Shown: one piece after another, positions 54,561 through 64,000 of the stretch
How the letters are laid out: every line of letters starts with the position of its first letter
How positions within the stretch are numbered: position 1 is the first letter of the stretch
Assembly (NCBI GenBank): GCA_041751935.1
Contig: JBGSIA010000006.1
Location: 1 to 64,000, forward strand
Reading direction: 5' to 3'
Source of the DNA: JBBSJZ01 sp041751935
GTDB lineage: Bacteria; Planctomycetota; Planctomycetia; Pirellulales; Pirellulaceae
DNA: 64,000 nucleotides
Notes under the pieces: generated by a model
The model's database searches: none
Told to the model about the DNA's origin: nothing
The model's input: the letters and a program-made list of their open reading frames with translations, nothing else
Made by a program: the position numbers and the translations under genes

Positions 54561-55850
54561 CTACCGCACCAACAGAAACACTTGGCTAGGGAAGTCAGGG
54601 CCATCCTCAACCGAAGTACCAGCAAGACTCGCAAGATCCAGCATCGACTTGTCCATCCGAACGAAATCGCGCGAACTCAAGTGACGAGCCAACGGTTGCG
54701 AAGCGTTCTGCAGCTCACCGCCAAAATCAAAGACACGTGATCGTCGAATTGCTGTCGCCTGCACAGCCGACAGCGACTTTGCAACACCTGCAAGCGGCGT
54801 GTTCAAGGCAATATGAAACTCCACGGACTCGATACCTTCGACGTCAGCCAACAAGTTCAATTGTAACTGGTCGATTCGCTTAGCTGGAGCCTCAATGTAC
54901 ATCACCGATCCTTGGATCTCGTCAGCAGCGGCTTCAGCATGATCGTCCAGCATGCTTACAGCTTGCGTTACGCTACTAACAATCGCGTCGGTAACCGGTC
55001 GTTGATCGACCAACTCGATTCCCGCATTCTTGAGGGCCGCGCGAATCGGAGAACCGAATCGACCGTGCTCTGTCCGCTTGATACTAAAGACCATCACCGC
55101 AATCGGAAGAACGTTATCACCATTGAGCGAGGGTACGCCACTAATTGGCTTGCTGCCAATGTTTGTGGCGTTTGTCGCTGGCTGATTGCTGGCGACATTG
55201 GGCATCAAGTCCGCGTTTGCTGGCTCCATCGTCACTGAGGGACCAACCGACGGAACCGATTCTGAGTCAATCGCTGGCTCTGTCGCAGCAACCATCGATT
55301 CGACAACTACCGGATCGACAATTTCGTTCGACAGGTTTCGATTTGGTGTAATCGCAGATTCATTTGTGGAATTCCCAGCGATGAGCCCCATGTTGGACGC
55401 ACCACCATTTTGATCCGACTGGTACAACGCCCAGGTTGCAAGAGCGACCAGCCCCATAGCGGCAAGTGCCGCAACCGTCACTGCAATACGACGAATACCA
55501 CCGAATTTGGTCATTGCTTCGAGGCGGTAGTTCACTGCGACTTCTGACGAGCGGATTAGCGGATGATCTTCGCCCACACCCTCGTGACGTGCTTGTTCAA
55601 TCGCCAAATCAACAATACGCTCAGCCAATCCTGGACCGATGCTCAGCGACATTACGCTGCGATCAGCCGCATCGATTGCTTGCAACGATGCCCGCAATTC
55701 ACGAAAATACTCCAGATCCTGCAGTACCGACTGGTCGGACTCCAGCATCGATTCGACGCGAGCGCGTTCGTCCGCTGAGAGGGCATCATCCAAATACCCA
55801 CTGAGCAACTGATCGGTGATTTCGTTTGGCAAAGACATTCTGGTGTTCAT
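54561..55850 (-). CDS. anti-sigma-factor-like single-span membrane protein
   Basis: The product is 429 residues from the ATG at 55850. The first 75 residues (LLSGYLDDALSADERARVES) match the zinc-finger-less anti-sigma/FecR-like N-terminal domain common in planctomycetes, which binds an ECF sigma factor. One helix (about 115-140, IAVTVAALAAMGLVALATWA) is followed by a Ser/Thr/Asn-rich linker and a C-terminal periplasmic domain (PIAVMVFSIKRTEHGRFGSP, QLQLNLLADVEGIESVEFHI). No ECF sigma gene is found beside it in this window. The C-terminal domain is not a known family. Confidence 0.75.
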   Translation of the reverse strand: MNTRMSLPNEITDQLLSGYLDDALSADERARVESMLESDQSVLQDLEYFRELRASLQAIDAADRSVMSLSIGPGLAERIVDLAIEQARHEGVGEDHPLIRSSEVAVNYRLEAMTKFGGIRRIAVTVAALAAMGLVALATWALYQSDQNGGASNMGLIAGNSTNESAITPNRNLSNEIVDPVVVESMVAATEPAIDSESVPSVGPSVTMEPANADLMPNVASNQPATNATNIGSKPISGVPSLNGDNVLPIAVMVFSIKRTEHGRFGSPIRAALKNAGIELVDQRPVTDAIVSSVTQAVSMLDDHAEAAADEIQGSVMYIEAPAKRIDQLQLNLLADVEGIESVEFHIALNTPLAGVAKSLSAVQATAIRRSRVFDFGGELQNASQPLARHLSSRDFVRMDKSMLDLASLAGTSVEDGPDFPSQVFLLVR

Positions 55851-56088
55851 CACTCTGACGGTCGCAGCATCATAACGGGATGTTGAGGTATCCGGTGCAT
55901 TCCAGACGGTTTTGGACGCCCAAAGCATCGAATACTCAACACGTCGGATGCTTGGCCATGCCCCAAAGTTCCCCTCGAGGCCATGAATAACAGGGATAAG
56001 TGCAAGGAAATAGCGGAAAAAGACAATTTTTTCGAGTACAGTTCGGCAAGAAAACTAGAATCACCCCCGAATTTAGGTATCCAGCAAG

Positions 56089-56937
56089 TTGGTCGAGCGA
56101 GACGAAATCCTGCGAGCGAATCGGCGATTGTATGACTCCATGGCGGCTTCGAATTCGCCCCTGTGCCGACCGGCAAAGGACGACGAGCTGGTTCATCCGC
56201 TTCACACTGTCGACGCTAGCGGTTGGTTGGGCGACTCAATCAGCGGTCGTCGAGTACTGTGTTTGGCCGCCGGTGGTGGTCGCCAAAGTGCCCTATATGC
56301 CGCTGCTGGGGCCGAAGTGACGGTCGTCGATCTCAGTCCCGCGATGCTGGAACTGGATCGGACAGTGGCTGCCGAGCGTGGGCTGTCGATGCGATTGATC
56401 CAGGCGTCAATGGACGATTTGTCTATGTTACAGCCTGCGGAATTTGACATCGTGATCCACCCGGTTAGCACTTGCTACATCGATTGCATCAAGACGGTTT
56501 TTTTACAGGTTGCACGGGTGCTGCAGCCGAATGGCTTGTACATCAGCCAGCACAAGCAACCGACGAGTTTACAAGCGTCCACGTCACCGATGGCAGGAGG
56601 TGGTTACGCGATTTTTGAACGATACTATCGCCGCGCTGCAGGAAGGAATATCCCAATCCCGCCAAGTACACGTAACTCCGGGGCGGCCCGTCGATTGCGA
56701 GAACCCGGCGGCATCGAATTTCTGCATCGTTGGGAGGAACTCATCGGCGACATGTGCCGAGCCGGATTCGTGATCGAAGACTTAGTTGAACCGTTGCATG
56801 CGGAAAAGGAGCCAGAACCAGCGTCGTTTGCTGATCGCGCCGGCTACATCGCACCCTACGTTCGAATCAAGGCCCGGCGCCGATCGGATTGCGTCTCCGC
56901 CACACCGTCCAGCACGTTGTGGTTGCCGAAGCATTGA
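56089..56937 (+). CDS. SAM-dependent methyltransferase
   Basis: The product is 282 residues from a TTG at 56089. SAM motifs are RVLCLAAGGGRQSALYAAAG, the acidic residue in VTVVDLSPAMLELD and the post-I region DIVIHPVSTCYIDC, then VARVLQPNGLYISQHKQP. This is a class I small-molecule methyltransferase of the ubiE/UbiG-like kind. No ATG is available near this point; the first residues (MVERDEILRANRRLYDSMAA) look reasonable. The substrate is unknown. It is convergent with sdhB, 28 bases apart. Confidence 0.82.
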   Translation: MVERDEILRANRRLYDSMAASNSPLCRPAKDDELVHPLHTVDASGWLGDSISGRRVLCLAAGGGRQSALYAAAGAEVTVVDLSPAMLELDRTVAAERGLSMRLIQASMDDLSMLQPAEFDIVIHPVSTCYIDCIKTVFLQVARVLQPNGLYISQHKQPTSLQASTSPMAGGGYAIFERYYRRAAGRNIPIPPSTRNSGAARRLREPGGIEFLHRWEELIGDMCRAGFVIEDLVEPLHAEKEPEPASFADRAGYIAPYVRIKARRRSDCVSATPSSTLWLPKH

Positions 56938-56965
56938 GCGTCACCTGTTCCTTTTCGAGTCTGGC

Positions 56966-57808
56966 TTACTTGCCAAGGAACTTTGTGATGGCACGCACGG
57001 TAGCCGATCGACCGGCACGAGCGATTGAGCGGGTCAGCGGAATCTCTTTCGGACAAACGGCGACACAGTTTTGTGCATTGCCGCAGGCCGCAATTCCACC
57101 CGGCTCCATCAACGCATCGATTCGTTCATCAGCAAGGGATTTTCCCGTGGGGTGATTATTGAACAACATCGCTTGCGAAATCGCGTGAGCGCCAATGAAC
57201 CCAGCGTCGTAAGCTGCCTTCTTGCGAGCCTCGAACTCCGCATCCGTTTCCCCGTCGCGACGTGTTAATTCAATCTTGGTGAACTGGGGACAGGCTTCCA
57301 AACAACATCCACAACTCATGCACTGACTGAGCGGATAGTTGTTTTCCTGCTGGGACATCAACTGCTTTTCGCCGGGGCCCATGTCGTAGTAACTGTCGAC
57401 CGGAACCCATCCTTTGATACGCTTGAGCGAATTGAATAATCGCTGGCGATCAATCAGCAAATCTCTCAGTACCGGAAACTTTGACATCGGCTCCAAGACG
57501 ATTTCGTCGGGGTTTTCCACAAGCAACCGATCGACCAGCGCGCTACAACTCTGTCGCACACGGCCGTTAATCACCATCGAACAAGCGCCACAAACTTCCT
57601 CCAGGCAACCACAGTCCCAAGCAACTGGAGTGACTTTCTTGCCATCAACCGTTGTTGCCTGGGCGGCGATCCGCTGCAGAACGCTGATGACGTTCATTTC
57701 GACTTCGTATTTGACGCGATGCAACTCCCAGTACGGTTCCATTGCTGGACCGTCCTGTCGCCGCACACGAACGTTAATGAACTCGGGACGCTTTTGGGTG
57801 TTGATCAT
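56966..57808 (-). CDS. sdhB: succinate dehydrogenase iron-sulfur subunit
   Basis: The product is 280 residues. The N-terminal [2Fe-2S] site has WDCGCLEEVCGACSMVING with a fourth Cys in RQSCSALVD. The C-terminal sites have QCMSCGCCLEACPQFTK and NCVAVCPKEIPL for the [4Fe-4S] and [3Fe-4S] clusters. It passes electrons from the flavoprotein to the membrane quinone site. It is the last gene of the sdhCAB operon, 45 bases after sdhA. Confidence 0.96.
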   Translation of the reverse strand: MINTQKRPEFINVRVRRQDGPAMEPYWELHRVKYEVEMNVISVLQRIAAQATTVDGKKVTPVAWDCGCLEEVCGACSMVINGRVRQSCSALVDRLLVENPDEIVLEPMSKFPVLRDLLIDRQRLFNSLKRIKGWVPVDSYYDMGPGEKQLMSQQENNYPLSQCMSCGCCLEACPQFTKIELTRRDGETDAEFEARKKAAYDAGFIGAHAISQAMLFNNHPTGKSLADERIDALMEPGGIAACGNAQNCVAVCPKEIPLTRSIARAGRSATVRAITKFLGK

Positions 57809-57853
57809 GGATAAAAGAGATCTTTAGTAATTTTTAATAGGTTGAATTCGGGC

Positions 57854-59854
57854 TCAGCTTCCAGCCAACATATCGACGGTCGGTTTGCTCTTACTCGCTG
57901 CCGCAGCGGCCCTTTCTTTCCAAACTTTTTCAATTTCTTCGGCACCAACCAAGCCATACAGCCTCGGACGTGGTGGAATCAACGATGTGTCCACATCTTC
58001 GTACGTAATCTCCGGCTGCATTGTTTTTTCGTTCCAAGTTGCGATGGTGCTCTTGAGGAATTTGCGATTATTAGCCTCGAACTCATCACACCAGATTTCT
58101 GCTTGGCGTCGACGCTCGATCGGATCGTCACTTGTCAGCGAGGGTTTCTCAAACTCCGGCTTGTAATGTGCTCCCCGGCATTCATCACGCTGCAGTGCAC
58201 CCTTCAATATCGACTTTGCCAGGGGGAACATATCTTGCACACTTTTGGCGAAGATCACGTTTTGGTTCGTCCAAGCGCCAGTGTCCGACAGGCTGACTCG
58301 CATCGCCCGCTGGTGCAGTACGTCAATCTTTTCTATTGCATCCTGCAGTTGATCGTTTCGCCGAACAACGGTGGCAACCCGGGTCATCAAATCACCGAGT
58401 TCTTGGTGGATTAGATACGGGTTCTCGTCGCTGCCGGGTGTTCCATTGAGCAACTGATTGTGGCGATCTTGTTCCCGTTTTAGCGAAAAATCGATGTCGG
58501 CTGACGACACGTTCTTGTATCCCGCGCCAGGATACGCGTTGATATGCGAGAGAATCGACGGCCCGGTAAAGAGCCCCGTAAAAATGCATGACAAAAGGGA
58601 ATTCGCACCCAAACGATTTGCCCCGTGGTAGTGGTAGTCGCATTCACCGATCGCGTACAAACCTTCGATATTCGTCATGTGGTTTCGCGGGGCTCCGGCT
58701 TCCATTCCTCCGTCAGCGCTCTTGACGTAGTCAGCCCACAGCCCACCCATACTGTAGTGAACCGCAGGGAATATTTTCATCGGCTCGTCACGCGGATCGA
58801 CGCCTTGGAATTTCTCGTAGATCTCAAGAATCCCACCCAGTTTGCGGTCCAATTCGGAACGCTCGATATGGGTCAAATCCAAGTACACGCATTGGCGATC
58901 CGGCTCGACGCTTAATCCTTCGTTGACACAGATATCAAAAATTTCGCGAGTCGCAATATCTCGCGGAACTAGGTTCCCATACTTGGGGTAACGCTCTTCG
59001 AGGAAATAGTAACGCTCGCTCTCGGGGATCTGTTTCGGTGGTCGTGGATCATGAGGCGTTCGCGGAACCCAAACTCGGCCACCCTCACCACGCGCGGACT
59101 CGCTCATCAATCGCAGCTTGTCCGCACCTGGAATCGCAGTCGGGTGAACCTGGATAAATTCGCCGTTACCGTACTTAGCGCCCGCTTTGAAACAACGAGC
59201 TGCGGCGCTGCCGTTGCAAAAAACGCTCATCGTGCTGCGACCGTACACCAAACCGCAGCCACCGGTAGCGACGACGACGGCATCGGCAGAGAACGCTTGA
59301 AACTTCATCGACACCATGTCTTGGGCAACGACGCCGCGACATCGCCCCGCATCGTCGCGAATCAGGCCGCAGAAGTCCCAAAACTCGAACTTGCGGACCA
59401 TGCCTTCGGTCTCACGGCGGCGAACTTGTTCGTCCAATGCATACAACAGTTGTTGGCCAGTGGTCGCACCAGCGAACGCTGTTCGTTTATAAAGCGTTCC
59501 ACCGAATCGGCGTCGGTCGATGAACCCTTCGCCGGTACGGTTAAAGGGAACGCCGAGCCGATCCATCAGATCGATAATTTTTGGTCCCCAGTACACCATC
59601 TCTTTTACTGGCGGCTGGTGATTGAGAAAGTCGCCGCCGTAAACGGTGTCATCCAGGTGCTTCCATTCCGTATCGCCCAACTGGCGTGTTTGGTCATTGC
59701 AACTGTTGATCCCGCCTTGTGCACACACGCTGTGTGATCGTTTTACCGGCGTCAGGCTGATCAAATCGACGTGCACTCCCAGTTCGGCAAGCTTCATTGT
59801 CGAGGCCAAACCGGCCAAACCACCACCTACGACTACGACTCGATATTCAGACAT
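57854..59854 (-). CDS. sdhA: succinate dehydrogenase flavoprotein subunit
   Basis: The product is 666 residues. The FAD site is VVGGGLAGLASTMKLAELG. RSHSVCAQGGINSC carries the His that binds FAD covalently. Substrate-site motifs are VHPTAIPG, LMSESARGEGG and VHYSMGGLWADYV, with HGANRLGANSLLSC. It oxidises succinate to fumarate. Length is longer than E. coli SdhA (588) but normal for the Bacillus/Bacteroidetes-type enzyme. It sits between sdhC and sdhB. Confidence 0.97.
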   Translation of the reverse strand: MSEYRVVVVGGGLAGLASTMKLAELGVHVDLISLTPVKRSHSVCAQGGINSCNDQTRQLGDTEWKHLDDTVYGGDFLNHQPPVKEMVYWGPKIIDLMDRLGVPFNRTGEGFIDRRRFGGTLYKRTAFAGATTGQQLLYALDEQVRRRETEGMVRKFEFWDFCGLIRDDAGRCRGVVAQDMVSMKFQAFSADAVVVATGGCGLVYGRSTMSVFCNGSAAARCFKAGAKYGNGEFIQVHPTAIPGADKLRLMSESARGEGGRVWVPRTPHDPRPPKQIPESERYYFLEERYPKYGNLVPRDIATREIFDICVNEGLSVEPDRQCVYLDLTHIERSELDRKLGGILEIYEKFQGVDPRDEPMKIFPAVHYSMGGLWADYVKSADGGMEAGAPRNHMTNIEGLYAIGECDYHYHGANRLGANSLLSCIFTGLFTGPSILSHINAYPGAGYKNVSSADIDFSLKREQDRHNQLLNGTPGSDENPYLIHQELGDLMTRVATVVRRNDQLQDAIEKIDVLHQRAMRVSLSDTGAWTNQNVIFAKSVQDMFPLAKSILKGALQRDECRGAHYKPEFEKPSLTSDDPIERRRQAEIWCDEFEANNRKFLKSTIATWNEKTMQPEITYEDVDTSLIPPRPRLYGLVGAEEIEKVWKERAAAAASKSKPTVDMLAGS

Positions 59855-59898
59855 TGTTGTTGTGTTCTAGTGAATTGATAAATGCGCGTTGAACGACG

Positions 59899-60702
59899 TT
59901 AATTGTCCACTTCATGAAACCGTTTTTCTTCGCTGGGATAAACCGTTCCAGCAGTCACGCCGGCTTCGTACATGCGGTTCTCGACCTCGCGAGCTTGCGT
60001 CACAGCAGATCCTCCAGGAGCGACTGCTGCGAACCAAGCGCTTGTACCGATCACTGCCAACAAGATTCCAAATGCTGTGCAAAATTTCGATGCCCGCTTT
60101 TGACCCTCAGGCGAAATCCACAACCCCCAAGTGATTCCGGCTGTCCACAATCCATTCGCCAAGTGGTAGACGCACGCCAACATGCCGACGAGGTAGATTG
60201 CGGGCCAGAGCCAGCCGCTCATTGCCGCGATGAGGCTGCTGGCCGCGTTATAAGGACTGAATTCGGCGCCACCTAGCGGCTTGACGACGGCTAGCCACGG
60301 ATCATTGTGCATCCCACCGTGAAGATGAAATACATGCAACATCAAGTAAACGAAAGCGATCAATCCAGTGTACCGCTGCCAAACGTAGCGAACGTTCCCC
60401 GGCAGGCGGTAATGGCTGAGGTTGCTCTTACCCGTTCGCCAAATCCAGACCCCGACAATTGCATGGAAAAGCAAGGGTAAGAAAATGAATGCCCACTCCA
60501 CGACCGGCAAAGCCAATCCGAGCGAGTGGATCATGAATACGGCTCGCTGGAAAGTTTCAGTGCCATTTAGCAGGCTCGCATTGGTCGTTAGGTGAACGAC
60601 CATGTACGCACCCAATGGCACGATCCCCGATAGCGAATGCAGTCGTCGGATTAGAAACTCGTGACGGAGAAAAAAAGAGGTTTCAGTGGAAGTGTCGGAC
60701 AC
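59899..60702 (-). CDS. sdhC: succinate dehydrogenase cytochrome b558 subunit
   Basis: The product is 267 residues from the GTG at 60702. It has five likely helices, including LHSLSGIVPLGAYMVVHLTT and YTGLIAFVYLMLHVFHLHGG, which hold histidines suited to two haem b groups, and VYHLANGLWTAGITWG. This is the single large anchor of type B succinate:quinone reductases (Bacillus SdhC), which replaces SdhC and SdhD. It starts the sdhCAB operon. Confidence 0.94.
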   Translation of the reverse strand: MSDTSTETSFFLRHEFLIRRLHSLSGIVPLGAYMVVHLTTNASLLNGTETFQRAVFMIHSLGLALPVVEWAFIFLPLLFHAIVGVWIWRTGKSNLSHYRLPGNVRYVWQRYTGLIAFVYLMLHVFHLHGGMHNDPWLAVVKPLGGAEFSPYNAASSLIAAMSGWLWPAIYLVGMLACVYHLANGLWTAGITWGLWISPEGQKRASKFCTAFGILLAVIGTSAWFAAVAPGGSAVTQAREVENRMYEAGVTAGTVYPSEEKRFHEVDN

Positions 60703-60907
60703 GCTTGTTCGTCTGGCTGTTTTGGAAGCGGCGTTGCACTAACATACGGACCGCACAGTAGCGGACCAGTTAACGTGCTCGGTAGTGTATCACGTGGTAT
60801 GCACGGTGATGTAGGGTGGGACGGGGAAGAATGCAAGGCCGTTAGTCAAGTTTGTCGCCCGGGGACTCCTTGTCGCCCAGCGGTTACGTCGCAAAAAAGA
60901 AAAGCGG

Positions 60908-62362
60908 ATGTTTGAACTCGAAATTTGGTGGCTTGTCGCGTTGTCGGTCGCCGTCGTGCTGGTGTGTATTTTGGCGTTCCGCTTGCACGCGTTCCTGACT
61001 CTGCTATTGGCGGGACTAATCGTCGCAGCACTCACCAGTGATACGGCACTAGTCGATTACGCGGGCGAACAGGTTGCCAAATCCGCTTGGACCGAAAAGG
61101 CGGCCGCCGCGTTTGTTGATCGCTCAGCCCCAGAACGACTTGCGACGGCTTTTGGCGAGACCGCAGCCAGCGTGGGTATACTAATCGCCCTGGCAAGTAT
61201 CGTGGGTCAGTGCTTGCTGGAATCGCGGGCAGCGCTGACGATTGTCGACGCGATGCTCCGCTTGACAGGAAAAAAACGGGCCGCCGAGGCGCTCGTGGCA
61301 AGCTCCTTTGTGCTTGGAATCCCTGTGTTTTTCGATACCGTATTTTACTTGATGGTGCCGCTCGCCCGATCACTGCGCCAGCGAGTGGGTAAAGACTATG
61401 TGCTATTCATTTTAGCAATCCTCGCCGGAGGATCGATCGCACATTCGTTAGTTCCACCCACGCCTGGGCCGCTTCAAGTGGCCGAGATCATCGGTGTCGA
61501 TATCGGGACGATGTTGCTGGTCGGCTTGGCCGTCGGTGGGTGCAGTAGCGTGCTCTCGCTTTTTGCGGCACGGGTCATCAATCGCTTTGTTGATGTTCCA
61601 CTGCGGTCCTTGGACGCGACGGATGAGGCTTCTGCCCCAGAGGCCAATCTGGACACGGTCGAGGACGCGGAATTGGCCAAGCCATCGCTCATCCTGGCGC
61701 TGCTGCCGATCTTTACCCCGGTGATCCTGATCGCTACGTCAGCGGTGGTCGACTCGATGCTCGGTGCTGGACGGATCGAACCGTCAACGCTGACAAGCTT
61801 TTTTCTAGGAATCGGTGATAAGAATGTGGCCTTAGGGATTGCTGTAGTAATCTCGCTGAGGTTGCTTCGCTTTGTCGATGATAGTAAACGAAAATCGTTG
61901 ATCAGTCGCTCCTTGGGCTCAGCTGGCAACATCATTCTGATTACCGCTGCAGGTGGTGCATTTGGCGCAATGCTACGGCAAGCTGGGATCGCCGGCGCAG
62001 TGAGTGATTTGGCTCAAGATGTCCCTTTGGTGATGCTGTTGCCGATCGCGTTCGCCGTAACGGCCGCGATCCGAACGTTGCAAGGCAGCAGCACGGTGGC
62101 GATGATTACAGCTGCGGGAGTGCTGCAAGGTTTTGCACACACCGAAGGCTTGCCGTTTCATCCGGTGTACCTAGCAATGGCAATTGGGGCCGGTAGCAAA
62201 CCGATCGCCTGGATGACGGACAGCGGCTTTTGGGTGATGTGCAAAATGAGCGGGATGACCGAACGCGAAGGGCTGCTGACCGTGTCGCCGATGAGTACAG
62301 CAATGGGGATCAACGCTCTGGTAGTCACCGTGATTTTTGCACAGTTTTTCCCCTTGATCTAA
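60908..62362 (+). CDS. GntP family gluconate/organic acid permease
   Basis: The product is 484 residues with about 12-14 helices. GntP features are ILAGGSIAHSLVPPTPGPLQ (conserved substrate region), VLGIPVFFDTVFYLMVPLAR, and TAAIRTLQGSSTVAMITAAG. It imports gluconate or similar acids with protons. The region MTDSGFWVMCKMSGMTEREG is typical of the C-terminal part. An M24 peptidase gene starts 31 bases downstream on the same strand. Confidence 0.93.
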   Translation: MFELEIWWLVALSVAVVLVCILAFRLHAFLTLLLAGLIVAALTSDTALVDYAGEQVAKSAWTEKAAAAFVDRSAPERLATAFGETAASVGILIALASIVGQCLLESRAALTIVDAMLRLTGKKRAAEALVASSFVLGIPVFFDTVFYLMVPLARSLRQRVGKDYVLFILAILAGGSIAHSLVPPTPGPLQVAEIIGVDIGTMLLVGLAVGGCSSVLSLFAARVINRFVDVPLRSLDATDEASAPEANLDTVEDAELAKPSLILALLPIFTPVILIATSAVVDSMLGAGRIEPSTLTSFFLGIGDKNVALGIAVVISLRLLRFVDDSKRKSLISRSLGSAGNIILITAAGGAFGAMLRQAGIAGAVSDLAQDVPLVMLLPIAFAVTAAIRTLQGSSTVAMITAAGVLQGFAHTEGLPFHPVYLAMAIGAGSKPIAWMTDSGFWVMCKMSGMTEREGLLTVSPMSTAMGINALVVTVIFAQFFPLI

Positions 62363-62393
62363 TTGTTAGCCCATACTCTGGAAATGAATCTCG

Positions 62394-63533
62394 ATGAAAC
62401 ATCCCATGCCTAAATTGATTGCTGGAATTGCCGATAGCAACGCGTCGTTGTTTCGTCGCTTGGGCGTGGCGTTGGGTGACCCAGCGGCATGGATCGACAC
62501 AGACAACTTGACCCTCGCGATCGTTCGCGACTTGGAAATGGATCGCGTTCGCAAACACGGCAACGTCGCGGCGGTCTATTGTCCTGCGGACCTTTCTCCG
62601 CCCACCGGTTTGGACGCGGATCGCGAAACCGCCACCGCTCAAGCCGTAGCGGAGTGGTTTCGACAATCGGGTATCCGCCAGGTCCAGGTCGATCGGACGC
62701 TGCCGTTCATCTTCGCACATCACTTGCTCAATGCCGATATCGAAGTCGTTTATGACGCCGAACTTGGCGTTATTGATCGACGTGTGAAAACACTGCAAGA
62801 GATTGACGCGCTCGCCGCTGCCCAAAAGGTGACCGAAACGGTGATGCGAGAGTTGTGTGAAACGATTGCCGCAGCAATCGTCGGCGCCGACTCGATTCTG
62901 CAGCATGACGCCCAGCCGTTAACCAGCGAGCGAGTTTATTCCATGGCAGCGGTCGCTTTCTTGAAGCGAGGTTTCTCGATGAGCCACGGTGCGATCGTTG
63001 CCACAGCGCCCCAAGTCGCTGATTGTCATCACAGTGGATCAGGGCCGCTTCGTTCAGGCGTGCCGATTGTGATTGACTTGTTTCCTCGTGACGAATCGAC
63101 ACGCTATTGGGGAGACTGCACGCGAACAGTGGTGAACGGCACACCCTCGGACGTTGTTGTGGCAATGCACCGCGCGGTCCTCGATGCGAAACAGGCCGCA
63201 ACACAAGCCCTGCGTTGTGGAGTTACCGCAGCAAGCGTCCACGAAGCATCCGAAGACGTATTAAAGCAACGCGGCTTTGACGTTTCGCGTGGTGTAATCA
63301 CGGATCATCCGAGCATTCAACATGGTACCGGACACGGCATTGGGCTGGATCTTCATGAACCGATCCTACTGGACCACGGTGGTGGCGAAATCCTTGCTGG
63401 CGAAGTGTTCACGATCGAGCCTGGCTTGTACGGTCGCAAGGACGGCGGCGTGCGAGTGGAGGATATGCTCGTGGTAACAGATGACGGGTGCCGCAACTTG
63501 AATCAATTGCACGATGGCTTGAATTGGGCTTGA
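62394..63533 (+). CDS. M24 family metallopeptidase (Xaa-Pro aminopeptidase-like)
   Basis: The product is 379 residues. An N-terminal creatinase-like domain (about 1-140) precedes the pita-bread fold with metal ligands Asp in VIVIDLFPRD, Asp in WGDCTRTV, His in HGTGHGIGLDLHE, Glu in FTIEPGLY and Glu in VRVEDMLV. All five are intact. It removes an N-terminal residue before proline or acts on related dipeptides. A second ATG is four codons after the first. Confidence 0.92.
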   Translation: MKHPMPKLIAGIADSNASLFRRLGVALGDPAAWIDTDNLTLAIVRDLEMDRVRKHGNVAAVYCPADLSPPTGLDADRETATAQAVAEWFRQSGIRQVQVDRTLPFIFAHHLLNADIEVVYDAELGVIDRRVKTLQEIDALAAAQKVTETVMRELCETIAAAIVGADSILQHDAQPLTSERVYSMAAVAFLKRGFSMSHGAIVATAPQVADCHHSGSGPLRSGVPIVIDLFPRDESTRYWGDCTRTVVNGTPSDVVVAMHRAVLDAKQAATQALRCGVTAASVHEASEDVLKQRGFDVSRGVITDHPSIQHGTGHGIGLDLHEPILLDHGGGEILAGEVFTIEPGLYGRKDGGVRVEDMLVVTDDGCRNLNQLHDGLNWA

Positions 63534-63571
63534 GTCGGCAAAGGCCTTGTTTCCCAGCGGTCCCTTTGTTC

Positions 63572-64000
63572 TCAGCGAACAATCGTCTTTGCTGCGGCGG
63601 TCGCCCATGCTTTTGTGCCGCTTACAAAGGCGCGAATAATCATCGGACCACGCACATCCTTGGGCAAGCGAAATTCGTGCTGTCGATCTTCACCGGCGTT
63701 GACCAAGTTGGTGATCGAAGCGACTGTGGTCATATTGGGGTCGCCCCCGGTGTCGCTGCCCAGTGGTCGATCGACGAGAAGCGTTAATTCGCCAGCGATG
63801 GGGCTGTTGAAACCAATCACCATGGGTGCTCCCGCCGGCGTTCCGGTAGACACCGTCAGCGTGACTGTTTGAGGATGATGCAGTCGCAATGTCGGATCGC
63901 CAAGCAGGTTGTAAATCGCGGCATGTTCCCGACGCTCATCGGCCAGTACCGTACCTGCGGGACTGACCATCGTTGCCAACGAATCAATCACAACGCGTGT
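63572..64000 (-). CDS. C-terminal end of a C25-peptidase-like secreted protein, truncated by window edge
   Basis: The frame is open past the right edge, so only the last 142 codons are seen. AAIYNLLGDPTLRLHHP is the typical end of gingipain-type (C25) caspase-fold domains. A beta-sandwich tail (TVTLTVSTGTPAGAPMVIGF, ELTLLVDRPLGSD) follows, with an AAAKTIVR terminus. The catalytic Cys and His lie outside the window. An apparent GTG at 63991 is not the true start. Confidence 0.65.
   Translation of the reverse strand, partial: TRVVIDSLATMVSPAGTVLADERREHAAIYNLLGDPTLRLHHPQTVTLTVSTGTPAGAPMVIGFNSPIAGELTLLVDRPLGSDTGGDPNMTTVASITNLVNAGEDRQHEFRLPKDVRGPMIIRAFVSGTKAWATAAAKTIVR

Overview
The window looks like chromosome of a planctomycete of the Rhodopirellula/Pirellulaceae kind. 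This rests on gene content: a DUF1592/DUF1588 cytochrome-like protein paired with a DUF1552 protein, three secreted sulfatases in a row, a ThuA-DUF1080 fusion, a PmoA-like (DUF6807) protein, a zinc-independent type HemB, a short UvrC, and several large secreted or anchored proteins without a recognisable family. Coding density is high, genes lie on both strands in short operons, and Shine-Dalgarno sites are mostly weak (rpsU and the gene at 3932 are exceptions). I see no phage, insertion sequence, CRISPR array or rRNA. There is one tRNA (Asp, GTC, minus strand, 44752-44825).

Layout. 1-3010: DUF1592 (cut by the left edge) and DUF1552 pair. 3053-4200: possible small membrane protein, rpsU, REP-like hairpin, small winged-helix-like protein. 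4203-8611: RND efflux permease and adaptor (minus). 8948-10794: secreted terpene-cyclase-fold protein with a membrane partner. 10874-15902: Arg/Lys/Orn decarboxylase and ClpC (minus) with a terminator between them. 16332-18370: TPR-like membrane protein and SGNH-like protein. 18663-25311: PhoD-type phosphatase and three sulfatases (plus), a polysaccharide or phosphate/sulfate scavenging block. 25380-31825: minus-strand block with PmoA-like, SDR, HflX, UvrC, quinone reductase-like and Dcd proteins. 32080-35074: BI-1, LON-domain protein, HD-GYP and PilZ-like protein. 35083-36838: methyltransferase and HemB. 36997-42057: ThuA-DUF1080 and an 1107-residue anchored protein. 42033-44072: GDP-fucose pathway (fcl, gmd). 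44073-45287: tRNA-Asp and decayed DNA. 45288-49478: small membrane protein, L7/L12-CTD-like protein, large lipoprotein, ABC ATPase. 49940-51889: small protein, then sufU-sufS. 52148-55850: DNA-binding-like protein, small convergent gene, soluble histidine kinase, anti-sigma-like protein. 56089-60702: methyltransferase and sdhCAB. 60908-64000: GntP permease, M24 peptidase, and the end of a C25-like secreted protein cut by the right edge.

No single spectacular new system stands out. The best candidates for undescribed biology are the 45288-49478 lipoprotein/ABC-ATPase cluster, which has no obvious permease; the 52148-54415 group; the HD-GYP/PilZ-like overlap; and the secreted terpene-cyclase-fold pair. 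A recurring feature is short (14-19 bp) direct tandem duplications at gene boundaries. All family assignments are from reading motifs; no database search was run.
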